Origin: Kyrpidia tusciae DSM 2912
Lineage (GTDB): Bacteria; Bacillota; Bacilli; Kyrpidiales; Kyrpidiaceae
Length of the DNA stretch: 64,000 nucleotides
NCBI RefSeq assembly: GCF_000092905.1
Contig: NC_014098.1
Coordinates: 1,674,001-1,738,000 of the forward strand
Reading direction: 5' to 3'
In this document: one piece after another, positions 54,645 through 62,903 of the stretch
Position numbering within the stretch: position 1 is the first letter of the stretch
How the letters are laid out: every line of letters begins with the position of its first letter
The notes under the pieces: generated by a model
The model's input: only the letters and a program-made list of their open reading frames with translations
Database searches by the model: none
What the model was told of the DNA's origin: nothing
Made by a program: the position numbers and the translations under genes

Positions 54645-55946
54645 TCACTCCTCGACCCGGACCCGGGCTCCCAATTCCCGAAGTAAATCAACGAATCCGG
54701 GGAAGGACACGTCCGCCGCCTCCCACCCTTCCACCACCGTCTCCCCTTCGGCCACTAGGCCCGCCACGGCCATCGCCATGGCGATTCGGTGATCGCCGTG
54801 GCTGCGGCAGTGGGCGCCCTTCAGCACCCGCCCCCCCTCAATCATGAGGCCGTCTTCCAATTCCGCCACCTGGACGCCGAATTTGCGGAGTTCTTCAGCC
54901 ACGGTGCGAATGCGGTCCGTCTCTTTGACCCGTAGTTCCCGAGCGTCGCGAATCTCCGTGGTTCCCTCGGCCGCGGCCGCCGCCACGGCGAGAATGGGAA
55001 TCTCATCAATCAGCCGCGGGATCAAAGAACCGCCGACCGTCGCCCCCACCAGGGGCCCGGACCTGGCGGCGAGGCGGGCGGTGGGTTCACCGGCCTGGGG
55101 TTCCCCTTCCTCGATCTCGAACTGCGCACCCATGGCGCCAAGGACGTCGAGAATCCCCGTGCGGGTCGGGTTCACGCCGACGTCTTCCAGGATCAACTCG
55201 CTCCCTGGAACGATCAGTGTGGCCACCAAGAGAAAAGCTGCGGATGATAGGTCCCCCGGGATCCGCATGTCCATCGCTCTCAACCGCGCCGGCCGACCGA
55301 TTTCGGTGTAGCCGCTCCTTTTGGAAATCGGCGCTCCGAGGGCTTTGAGCATGCGCTCGGTGTGGTCCCGGGATGGTGAGGGCTCTCGTACGCCGGTCAC
55401 CCCGGAGGCAAACAACCCGGCGAGGAGAATGGCCGATTTCACTTGGGCACTGGCGACGGGCATTTGATATTTAATCGAATGCAGATCTGCTCCTCGCACC
55501 GACAGGGGAGCCAGATCCCCGTCCCGGCGGCCGTCGATCCGGGCACCCATACTGAGCAATGGCTTCGCGACCCGGCCCATGGGCCTCCTGCGGATCGACG
55601 CATCACCGGTCAGACAACTATGAAAGGTCTGCCCGGACAACAGACCCAGCAAAAGCCGAATGGTGGTGCCCGAGTTGCCCACATCGAGGACATCGTCGGG
55701 CTCCTGGAGTCCATGCATGCCCACCCCGTGCACAATCACAGTGCCATCCTCTATATCCACAGGGACGCCGAGAGCGCGCATGCAAGCCACCGTGCTTAAA
55801 CAGTCTGCGCCGAACAAAAATCCCTCCACCCGGGACACCCCATCGGCCAGGGAGGTAAACATGACCGCCCGGTGAGAAATCGACTTGTCCCCCGGCACCC
55901 GGACTTGTCCCTTCAGCGCCCCGGCCATTTCAACGATCAATTTCAT
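54645..55946 (-). CDS. aroA: 3-Phosphoshikimate 1-carboxyvinyltransferase (EPSP synthase)
   Basis: A 433-residue EPSP synthase. The shikimate/PEP-binding regions are PGDKSISHRAVMFTSLADG, LDVGNSGTTIRLLLGLLSG, RRRPMGRVAKPLLSMGARI and LRVKETDRIRTVAEELRKFG with DHRIAMAMAVAGLV. It forms EPSP in the shikimate pathway. The alanine in GNSGTT followed by IR (not the class II pattern) suggests class I/II assignment needs alignment. It follows tyrA by 54 bp and closes the aro-trp cluster. Confidence 0.95.
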   Translation of the reverse strand: MKLIVEMAGALKGQVRVPGDKSISHRAVMFTSLADGVSRVEGFLFGADCLSTVACMRALGVPVDIEDGTVIVHGVGMHGLQEPDDVLDVGNSGTTIRLLLGLLSGQTFHSCLTGDASIRRRPMGRVAKPLLSMGARIDGRRDGDLAPLSVRGADLHSIKYQMPVASAQVKSAILLAGLFASGVTGVREPSPSRDHTERMLKALGAPISKRSGYTEIGRPARLRAMDMRIPGDLSSAAFLLVATLIVPGSELILEDVGVNPTRTGILDVLGAMGAQFEIEEGEPQAGEPTARLAARSGPLVGATVGGSLIPRLIDEIPILAVAAAAAEGTTEIRDARELRVKETDRIRTVAEELRKFGVQVAELEDGLMIEGGRVLKGAHCRSHGDHRIAMAMAVAGLVAEGETVVEGWEAADVSFPGFVDLLRELGARVRVEE

Positions 55947-56000
55947 CTAAGCCACCCCCGTGCCGGTCCCGCCGCCCCGCCGGGGGAGGAACCTGCGCTC

Positions 56001-57119
56001 TCACATGCGCGGATCGACCTTGAATCCATGATCGGCGAGCAGCCGAGCCGCCTGGTCCCGGCCGTCCTCGGTATCGAAGGTCAAACTGAGTTGGCCATCC
56101 TCGTCTTCCCGGCTCTCGAGGATGGCAATGTTTCGAAGGTTAATCCCCGCCTCGCCAAGCAGGGTGGCAACAGTGCCGATGATCCCCGGCTGGTCGGGCA
56201 CGTCCACCGTACATTGAAAAGCCGGCCGAATCGCCCCCCGGCCTCGCACGGGAAGGGCATCTCGCCACCGGGCGGCTTGGCGGAAAAATGTCTCTAACGC
56301 CTCGCCGTCCCGGCGATTGATCCATCCGAGGAGCTCCTCAATCTGATCCTTCCATCGTTCAAACAGCGGTCTGAGACGATCTCCGTTTGTCAATAGGATA
56401 TCCCGCCACATCACCGGATGTCCAGACGCAATGCGGGTGACGTCCCGGAAGCCTCCGGCCGCCAGAACGGCATACAGGGGATCGTCTTCTCCCAACTCGG
56501 CCACTTGATGGACCAATTGCGCCGCCACGACGTGGGGAAGATGACTCACCGCCGCCACCAAACGGTCGTGGTGGTCGGGATCGAGAATCAAGACCTGAGC
56601 TCCCGCTGCCTGGACCAGATCCCGAATTCGCTGAATCATCTCCGGTTTTTCCCCGGGGGTCGGAGTGAGGACGTAAACGGCGTTCTCGTACAACCGGGGC
56701 GACGCCGCCCGGATCCCAGATTTCTCGGAACCCGCCATGGGATGTCCCCCGATGAACGATACGCCTTCTGGCAACACCCGGGTCGCTTCCCGGCAGATCG
56801 CCCGCTTTGTGCTCCCCACATCGGTGATGAGCGTGCCCGCGGCCGGATGAAAGGCGGCGATCTCCCGAAGCAGGGCCATCGATTCCTTGACCGGAGCCGC
56901 CAGCACCACCAGGTCGGCCTCCTGCACCGCAGACCGAAGGGGCAGCGCCCGATCGATGGCGCCGATCTCCAAGGCGATTTCCAGGTGCTCGGCCGACACA
57001 TCCACCCCGACAATCTCCCGAGCCACCCCGGCTCGCTGCCACGCCAGCGCCAGGGAGCCTCCGATCAATCCACATCCCACCACGGCAATTCGATGAAGCG
57101 CCGGCCCCTTATCCGTCAC
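56001..57119 (-). CDS. tyrA: Prephenate dehydrogenase with ACT domain
   Basis: A 372-residue enzyme: NAD-binding IAVVGCGLIGGSLALAW, GHPMAGSEKSGIRAA, the catalytic histidine region LDPDHHDRLVAAVSHLPH, and a C-terminal ACT domain (FQCTVDVPDQPGIIGTVATLLGEAGINLRNIAI) for tyrosine feedback. It converts prephenate to hydroxyphenylpyruvate. The GTG at 57119 has GAGGGG upstream and gives the family start; a longer frame is rejected. It lies 13 bp after trpA; hisC, usual between them in B. subtilis, is missing. Confidence 0.93.
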   Translation of the reverse strand: MTDKGPALHRIAVVGCGLIGGSLALAWQRAGVAREIVGVDVSAEHLEIALEIGAIDRALPLRSAVQEADLVVLAAPVKESMALLREIAAFHPAAGTLITDVGSTKRAICREATRVLPEGVSFIGGHPMAGSEKSGIRAASPRLYENAVYVLTPTPGEKPEMIQRIRDLVQAAGAQVLILDPDHHDRLVAAVSHLPHVVAAQLVHQVAELGEDDPLYAVLAAGGFRDVTRIASGHPVMWRDILLTNGDRLRPLFERWKDQIEELLGWINRRDGEALETFFRQAARWRDALPVRGRGAIRPAFQCTVDVPDQPGIIGTVATLLGEAGINLRNIAILESREDEDGQLSLTFDTEDGRDQAARLLADHGFKVDPRM

Positions 57120-57132
57120 CGTTTCAATCCCC

Positions 57133-57954
57133 TCATTTCCCGGCCCTTCGCAAGGGAGCCACCAATGTTCGGGCAAAAGTCTCGAGATCGTCCAGCACGT
57201 CGCCGGCATCTTTTCCTTCTTCGGTGATGGCGGCCAGGATGCGCACCAAGGCGCTCCCCACAATCACCGCGTCGGCCGTCTCGGCCACCGCAGCCGCCGC
57301 CTCCGGGGTTCCGATCCCGAAGCCCACGCCGATCGGCAGATCGGTGCACCGCCGGATGTCGTCAATGAACCTGGAAAGGTGCTCGGGCATCCGTTTGCGG
57401 ACACCCGTGACCCCCGTGGAGGACACGGCATAGACGAATCCCCTGGCCGTTCTGCAAATCCGTTCGATCCGCCCGTGGCTGGTGGGTGCGACAAGCGGCA
57501 CCAGTGCCACCCCCGCCCGGTCGGCGGCCTCCCGTAAAGGAGTCGCCTCTTCCATGGGCAGATCCGGCACGATCACCCCGGCATATCCCGCCTTCGCCAG
57601 GTCTTCCGCGAAGGTCTGCCATCCCCAGCGGTAGACGGGGTTTGCATAGGTAAAAGCCACCAAAGGCACCTCCCCCGCCGCCTCCCGAAGGATCGGTCCC
57701 AGCCGAAACAAATCGGGCATCTGAAACCCGCCGCGCAAAGCCCGCTCGGAAGCCGCCTGAATGGTGGGACCGTCGGCCAGGGGATCGGAATAGGGCATCC
57801 CGATCTCCACAGCGTCCGCCCCGGCCCGGACCAATCTCCGCACCGCCTCCACGGTGACCTCCATCGTGGGGTCCCCGGCGGTGATAAAGGGAATGAACCC
57901 GGTTTCCCCCCCGCGCCGTCGTCTCTCCAAGGCAACCTGCAAGGAGGTGCTCAT
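57133..57954 (-). CDS. trpA: Tryptophan synthase alpha chain
   Basis: A 273-residue TIM barrel. [16 protein letters not shown] contains the N-terminal motif, the catalytic Glu is in [22 protein letters not shown], and [28 protein letters not shown] and [15 protein letters not shown] follow. It cleaves indole-3-glycerol phosphate and channels indole to TrpB. Its ATG overlaps the trpB stop by four bases. Confidence 0.95.
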   Translation of the reverse strand: MSTSLQVALERRRRGGETGFIPFITAGDPTMEVTVEAVRRLVRAGADAVEIGMPYSDPLADGPTIQAASERALRGGFQMPDLFRLGPILREAAGEVPLVAFTYANPVYRWGWQTFAEDLAKAGYAGVIVPDLPMEEATPLREAADRAGVALVPLVAPTSHGRIERICRTARGFVYAVSSTGVTGVRKRMPEHLSRFIDDIRRCTDLPIGVGFGIGTPEAAAAVAETADAVIVGSALVRILAAITEEGKDAGDVLDDLETFARTLVAPLRRAGK

Positions 57955-59153
57955 TCCGAATCACCTCCAAGGCCGGACTGTTGCCGCATGAGGGTTTCCA
58001 CATCTTTATCCCCGCGCCCGGACAGGCTGATCACAACCACCTGATCCGGATCCATCTTTCTGGCCAATTCCAGGGTATAGGCCACGGCGTGGGCGCTCTC
58101 CAGGGCAGGCAGAATCCCCTCCAACTCCGCCAATCGGTGAAAGGCATCCAGGGCCTGATCGTCCGTCACGCCCACGTACTTCACCCGGCCGGTTTCATAG
58201 AGGTAGGCGTGCTCAGGACCCACCCCGGGATAATCAAGACCCGCCGAGATGGAATGGGCCGGTTTAACCTGACCGTAGCGATCCTGCAAGAGGTACGTGA
58301 AGCACCCGTGCAGAATCCCGGGCTCCCCCCCCTCCAAAGCCGCCGCGTGAAGGCCGGTGGACAACCCCTTGCCCGCCGCCTCGACGCCGAACAAACGCAC
58401 ACCCTCGTCTTCGAGAAACGGATAGAAAATCCCCATGGCGTTGCTACCGCCTCCGACGCAGGCGACGATGGCGTCGGGCAGGCGCCCGACCTTCTCCAGG
58501 ATCTGGGCCCTGGTTTCGTCCCCGATGACCCGCTGGAAATTCCGCACCATCACCGGATACGGATGGGGCCCGCCCACGGTGCCGAGCACGTAAAAGCTGT
58601 CCTCCACATGCTCCACCCAGTGCCGGATCGCCTCGTTCATCGCGTCCTTCAGGGTGCCGGTCCCCGACGAGACCGACACCACCTCCGCCCCCAACAGACG
58701 CATGCGAAACACGTTCAACGCCTGGCGCCGGATATCCTCTTCACCCATGAACACGGTACAAGACAAACCGAGCCGGGCCGCCACCGTCGCTGTGGCCACC
58801 CCGTGCTGACCCGCCCCGGTCTCGGCGATGACCCGCCGTTTTCCCGTATAATGGGCCAAGAGTCCTTGACCGATGGTGTTGTTGATCTTGTGAGCGCCGG
58901 TGTGGGTCAAGTCTTCCCGCTTCAGCCAAATCTGCGCCCCTCCAACATGATTGGTCAACCGCTCCGCAAAATACAGCGGCGTCGGCCGCCCGGCATAATC
59001 GGTCAAAAACCGGTGCAGGTCGTTGCAAAAACGTTCGTCATCCTTCCACTTGAGATAATCTTTTTCCAGCGCCTCCAGGGCGGACATCAACGTTTCCGGG
59101 ACGTACTGCCCCCCAAATCGGCCGAACCGTCCCCGCTCATCGGGTTCCGTCAT
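57951..59153 (-). CDS. trpB: Tryptophan synthase beta chain
   Basis: A 400-residue PLP enzyme. The PLP lysine is in [17 protein letters not shown], the phosphate loop is [14 protein letters not shown], and [17 protein letters not shown] begins the domain. It condenses indole with serine. It overlaps trpF by 17 bp and trpA by 4 bp. Confidence 0.96.
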   Translation of the reverse strand: MTEPDERGRFGRFGGQYVPETLMSALEALEKDYLKWKDDERFCNDLHRFLTDYAGRPTPLYFAERLTNHVGGAQIWLKREDLTHTGAHKINNTIGQGLLAHYTGKRRVIAETGAGQHGVATATVAARLGLSCTVFMGEEDIRRQALNVFRMRLLGAEVVSVSSGTGTLKDAMNEAIRHWVEHVEDSFYVLGTVGGPHPYPVMVRNFQRVIGDETRAQILEKVGRLPDAIVACVGGGSNAMGIFYPFLEDEGVRLFGVEAAGKGLSTGLHAAALEGGEPGILHGCFTYLLQDRYGQVKPAHSISAGLDYPGVGPEHAYLYETGRVKYVGVTDDQALDAFHRLAELEGILPALESAHAVAYTLELARKMDPDQVVVISLSGRGDKDVETLMRQQSGLGGDSE

Positions 59154-59778
59154 CCCATTCCCTCACTTTTCGAACAAACTGTTCCATTCTCGCCACATCT
59201 TTGACACCGGGGACTCCCGTCTCGATCCCCGAGGAAACATCCACGCCATCCGGGCGGTATCCCCGAAGCAATTCCTGAACATTTTCCGGGCGTAACCCCC
59301 CGGCGATCCATAAAAAAACCCCTTCGGCACCCTTGCGCCATTCGGGAATGTCTTGCCACCGAAAGGTTTGCCCCCGCCCTCCCCGTTCCCCCGGAACCCC
59401 GGCGTCGACGAGCACGGCATCGACGGCGCCCTGATACGCCGCTGCCGCCCCGGGTCTCTCCAGCAGAGCCGAGAAGGCCTTGACCACAAACAATCCCTCA
59501 TCCCGCAACCGTCGGCAGTCCTCAGGGGATTCAGCCCCGTGCAACTGCACCCCGTCAAGACCCACCCGCCGGACCGTCTCCCTCACCTTTTCAATCCCGG
59601 CGTCGACAAACACCCCCATGCAACGAAGACGGGTGCCAGCCCGCAAACCGGCTGCCTGTTCTACCTCCACCCGCCGCTTACTCGGCGCGAACACCAAGCC
59701 GATCCAATCTACGCCCAGCCGTTCCGCCGCCGCCACATCCTCTGCCCGGGTAAATCCGCAGGCCTTCACTGTCGTCAC
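59137..59778 (-). CDS. trpF: Phosphoribosylanthranilate isomerase
   Basis: A 213-residue barrel. The catalytic cysteine is in [27 protein letters not shown], with [29 protein letters not shown] and [17 protein letters not shown] later. It has GF where most enzymes have GI/GL after KxC. The GTG start overlaps the trpC stop by four bases. Confidence 0.93.
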   Translation of the reverse strand: MTTVKACGFTRAEDVAAAERLGVDWIGLVFAPSKRRVEVEQAAGLRAGTRLRCMGVFVDAGIEKVRETVRRVGLDGVQLHGAESPEDCRRLRDEGLFVVKAFSALLERPGAAAAYQGAVDAVLVDAGVPGERGGRGQTFRWQDIPEWRKGAEGVFLWIAGGLRPENVQELLRGYRPDGVDVSSGIETGVPGVKDVARMEQFVRKVREWDDGTR

Positions 59779-60572
59779 CGGGAACCCACCAGGAACTCAA
59801 TCCCTTCGATGACGTCATCCCGGCGCATCAAACTCTCGCCCACGAGAATGGCCCGGGCGCCGGCCTCTCGTACCCGGCGCACGTCCTCGGGCTCCGAAAT
59901 CCCACTTTCACTTATCACGAAGGCCCCTTTCGGCGCCCGAGGCACCAGCCGCTCCGTCACGCCGAGATCCACCTGAAAGGTCCGCAAATCCCGGTTGTTC
60001 ACTCCGATCACATCGGCCCCCGCACCGGCAGCCCGATCCATCTCTTCCTCGGAGTGCACCTCCACCAAAGGCGTCATGCCCCACCGACGGACCTCGGCAA
60101 TCAACCGTTCCAGCCGATCACTCGGGAGAATTGCGGTGATCAGGAGAACTGCATCTGCCCCGAGACAACGAGCCTCCCACACCTGTCGCTCATCCACAAT
60201 AAAATCTTTTCTCAGGAGGGGCACATCGGCGTGTTTGCGGATCTGTTCCAAATACCCCGGGTCGCCCTGGAAAAAGGTCCGGTCAGTGAGGACGGACATA
60301 CAGTCCGCCCCTCCGCGCACATAATCCTTCGCGATGGCGAGGGGATCGAAATCCCGGCGGATCACCCCTTTGGAAGGGGAGGCTTTCTTGACCTCGGCAA
60401 TCAGCCCGACTCCGGCCCCCGCCCCCCGGCGCGTCGCCCCTTGTTCCAGTGCGGCGCGAAAATCCCTCACCGGCGGCGCGGCGGCCAAGCGGGGCTCCCA
60501 GGCCGCCGCGTTTGCCTCCAGGGCCGGGATCTCCCGTTTCTTTTCCTCGACAATCCGCTCGAGGATGGTCAC
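59775..60572 (-). CDS. trpC: Indole-3-glycerol phosphate synthase
   Basis: A 265-residue barrel: LIAEVKKASPSKGVIRRDFDPLAIA, MSVLTDRTFFQGDPGYL, PLLRKDFIVDERQV, TPLVEVHSEEEMDRA, VIGVNNRDLRTFQVD and VISESGISEPEDV. It makes indole-3-glycerol phosphate. It overlaps trpD and trpF by four bases each. Confidence 0.95.
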   Translation of the reverse strand: MTILERIVEEKKREIPALEANAAAWEPRLAAAPPVRDFRAALEQGATRRGAGAGVGLIAEVKKASPSKGVIRRDFDPLAIAKDYVRGGADCMSVLTDRTFFQGDPGYLEQIRKHADVPLLRKDFIVDERQVWEARCLGADAVLLITAILPSDRLERLIAEVRRWGMTPLVEVHSEEEMDRAAGAGADVIGVNNRDLRTFQVDLGVTERLVPRAPKGAFVISESGISEPEDVRRVREAGARAILVGESLMRRDDVIEGIEFLVGSR

Positions 60573-61633
60573 CCCGCCACCCCACCTTTCACCGCTGGGG
60601 CGCTCTCGTCCCGCCGCCCGGCCAAAGCTTTCGTGACTTCCACCAGCCGATCGAGCGTTTCCTTCGCCCGACCTTCGTCCAACATCCGCTGGGCTAGAGT
60701 CACTCCCGCCTCCAAGGTCGGGGCAATTCCCGCCACGTGAAGGCCGGCCGCCGCGTTCAGAACAACGATGTCCCGGGCTCCACCGCGTTTTCCACTCAGC
60801 ACGTCCAGAATGATGGCTGCGTTTTCCCGGGCGTCGCCTCCCGCCACTTCACTGAGGGGCGACCGGGTCAATCCTGCGTCTTCGGGATTCAAGACAAAGG
60901 TGCGCACCGCCCCGTCCTTCACTTCCGCCACGAAGCTCGGCCCGCTGACGCTCAGCTCATCCAAGTGATCTTCCATCCCGTGCACCACCCAAGCGTGGTT
61001 CGCACCGAGTCGCAACAGCACCCTGGCCGTCTTTTCCACGAGATCCTGCGCGAAAGTCCCCATCACCTGGCGTCGGGCCCCGGCGGGATTCGTCAGTGGA
61101 CCCAAAATGTTAAACACCGTCCGGAAACCCAGTTCCTTGCGCGGCGCCATGGCATGGCGCATCGCCCCGTGATAACTGGGCGCGAACAGAAAACACAACC
61201 CCACTTCCTCCAGACACTGGGCCGCTTCCTCGGGGGAGAGGTTTACCTCCACCCCTAAAGCCGCCAAGACGTCCGCACTCCCGCTCCGGCTGGACACGCT
61301 CCGGTTGCCGTGCTTGGCCACTTTGGCCCCGGCTGCCGCGGCCACCAACGCCGCCGCCGTCGATACGTTGAAAGTCCGGGCTCCGTCGCCGCCGGTACCG
61401 CAGGTGTCAATCACCTTATCCCCATCCACGGGAAGGGGCTGGGCAAACTTTCGCATGGCTTTGGCAAAACCTGAGATCTCTTCCACCCGTTCTCCTTTGA
61501 TCCTCAAGGCAGTAAGAAACGCCCCGACCTGGGCGTGGGTCGCCTTTCCGCTCATGACCTGTTCCATGGCCGCCTGAGCCTCGGCCTCGGACAAGTCCTC
61601 CCCGCGGAGCAACTGTTCGAGCACATCCCTCAT
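60569..61633 (-). CDS. trpD: Anthranilate phosphoribosyltransferase
   Basis: A 354-residue enzyme: IDTCGTGGDGARTFNVSTAAALVAAAAGAKVAKHGNRS-type core (PRPP and anthranilate site), FLFAPSYHGAMRHAMAPRKELGFRTVFNILGPLTNPAGA, and VVHGMEDHLDELS. It joins anthranilate and PRPP. The ATG at 61633 has AAGGAGAG upstream, which is inside a candidate TRAP site. trpE and trpG are not in front of it as they are in most trp operons. Confidence 0.95.
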   Translation of the reverse strand: MRDVLEQLLRGEDLSEAEAQAAMEQVMSGKATHAQVGAFLTALRIKGERVEEISGFAKAMRKFAQPLPVDGDKVIDTCGTGGDGARTFNVSTAAALVAAAAGAKVAKHGNRSVSSRSGSADVLAALGVEVNLSPEEAAQCLEEVGLCFLFAPSYHGAMRHAMAPRKELGFRTVFNILGPLTNPAGARRQVMGTFAQDLVEKTARVLLRLGANHAWVVHGMEDHLDELSVSGPSFVAEVKDGAVRTFVLNPEDAGLTRSPLSEVAGGDARENAAIILDVLSGKRGGARDIVVLNAAAGLHVAGIAPTLEAGVTLAQRMLDEGRAKETLDRLVEVTKALAGRRDESAPAVKGGVAG

Positions 61634-61680
61634 CTCGTCTCCACTCTCCTTCACTGATCTCTACTGCTCTCCCTCGGCTC
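61634..61680 (-). promoter_or_regulatory. Candidate TRAP-binding triplet array over the trpD ribosome-binding site
   Basis: In the trpD leader (minus strand) NAG triplets begin at 61680, 61675, 61669, 61663, 61656, 61651, 61646, 61641 and 61636. Seven are GAG or TAG; the fifth and sixth are CAG and AAG. Spacers are 2-4 nt, mostly 2-3, as in TRAP targets. The last four triplets cover the Shine-Dalgarno region just before the ATG. TRAP binding would block trpD translation when tryptophan is high. No TRAP gene is in the window. Confidence 0.5.
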
Positions 61681-61721
61681 CCAGACGGCTCGAATCTCAC
61701 GAACCTCCTGAACTTGGTTGC

Positions 61722-61750
61722 ATTCTACTACGCCGGGGAAACTGCGTCAA
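61722..61750 (-). promoter_or_regulatory. Sigma-A promoter of the trpD operon
   Basis: TTGACG (61750-61745) and TAGAAT (61727-61722) on the minus strand are spaced by exactly 17 bp. Transcription should start near 61715, giving a leader of about 80 nt before trpD. Confidence 0.75.
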
Positions 61751-61751
61751 C

Positions 61752-61768
61752 CCCGGGAAAAACCCGGG
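61752..61768 (-). other. Small hairpin at the end of aroB
   Basis: CCCGGG (61752-61757) and CCCGGG (61763-61768) pair around five bases, one base after the aroB stop and directly next to the trpD -35 box. There is no T tract on the minus strand after the stem. It may reduce read-through from aroB. Confidence 0.4.
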
Positions 61769-61769
61769 T

Positions 61770-62903
61770 TTACCCTCGAGGGGGAAACTGGCGCCGATGG
61801 CGGCCGAGCACCCGCCGCACCGCCTCTTCTGGAATCCCGGTCACAGACCGGGCCCGGCCAATGTCTTCTAACAACACGAAGGTCAACCGCCCACCGATCA
61901 TCTTCTTGTCTTTGTACATGGGATGGATCAGATCATCATCGGTAAATTCTTCGGGAATCCTCACAGGCAATCCGATTCCTTCTAATAAACGGGCAATCCT
62001 TTCGCCGGTCTCGGGTGGGGCCCCCAGCCAGTCTTCGGACAGGAGGGCCGCAAACACCATGCCCACCGCCACCGCTTCGCCGTGGCGATAACGGCGGTAA
62101 TCTCCCAGTGTCTCCAGGGAATGCCCCAGCGTGTGACCAAAATTCAAATGAGCCCGGGCACCGCTCTCCTTCTCGTCTTCTTCCACCACCCGGGCTTTAA
62201 TCGCACAAGACCGGGCCAACAGCCGCCCACGGTCCGGGCCAGCAAGGTGCAATAACTCGTTCCCTCGCTCCGCCAGCTCATGAAACAATTCGGCGTCTCG
62301 GATGCAGGCGTGTTTCACCACTTCCGCCAACCCCGAGGCCACGTCCCGGGTGGAAAGGCTATCCAGAACCGTGGGATCATACAGCACCAAGCGCGGTTGA
62401 TGAAAGGCGCCCACCACATTCTTGGCCTCGGGGAGATTGATCGCCACTTTTCCGCCCACCGCCGCATCGTGGGCGAGCCACGTGGTGGGCACCTGGACGA
62501 AGGCGATCCCCCGCATATAGGTTGCAGCCACAAACCCCGCCAGATCCCCGACCATCCCGCCTCCCACGGCCCAGATGGTCGAACGCCGGTCCAGTCCCGC
62601 CGCCAGGGCCGCCTCCCACAACCGGGATGCCCATTCCAAGGATTTTGTCGGTTCCCCGGCGGGGACGACCGCCGTCTCCACCCGGACCCCCTCGGCGGTC
62701 AAAGCCGCGGCCACCCGCCGGGGGTAGCCCGCACGATCCACCGTTTCATCGGTTACGATGAGCTGGGCGGACCCCGGCGATAGTCCCACCTCGCGCATCC
62801 ATTTTCCCGCCTGGTCCAGGGCGCCGTCCGCAACCACGATGGGGTACCGCCGATCCCCGAGCTCCACCCACACCACGTCCCACACTTCATCCCAAAGGCT
62901 CAT
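61770..62903 (-). CDS. aroB: 3-Dehydroquinate synthase
   Basis: A 377-residue NAD- and metal-dependent enzyme. IVTDETVDRAGYPRRVAAAL, VVPAGEPTKSLEWASRLWEAAL, WAVGGGMVGDLAGFVAATYMRGI and the metal-binding HLNFGHTLGHSLETLGDYRRYRHGEAVAVGM are all present. It forms dehydroquinate from DAHP. The ATG at 62903 overlaps the aroC stop by four bases (ATGA). Confidence 0.95.
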   Translation of the reverse strand: MSLWDEVWDVVWVELGDRRYPIVVADGALDQAGKWMREVGLSPGSAQLIVTDETVDRAGYPRRVAAALTAEGVRVETAVVPAGEPTKSLEWASRLWEAALAAGLDRRSTIWAVGGGMVGDLAGFVAATYMRGIAFVQVPTTWLAHDAAVGGKVAINLPEAKNVVGAFHQPRLVLYDPTVLDSLSTRDVASGLAEVVKHACIRDAELFHELAERGNELLHLAGPDRGRLLARSCAIKARVVEEDEKESGARAHLNFGHTLGHSLETLGDYRRYRHGEAVAVGMVFAALLSEDWLGAPPETGERIARLLEGIGLPVRIPEEFTDDDLIHPMYKDKKMIGGRLTFVLLEDIGRARSVTGIPEEAVRRVLGRHRRQFPPRG

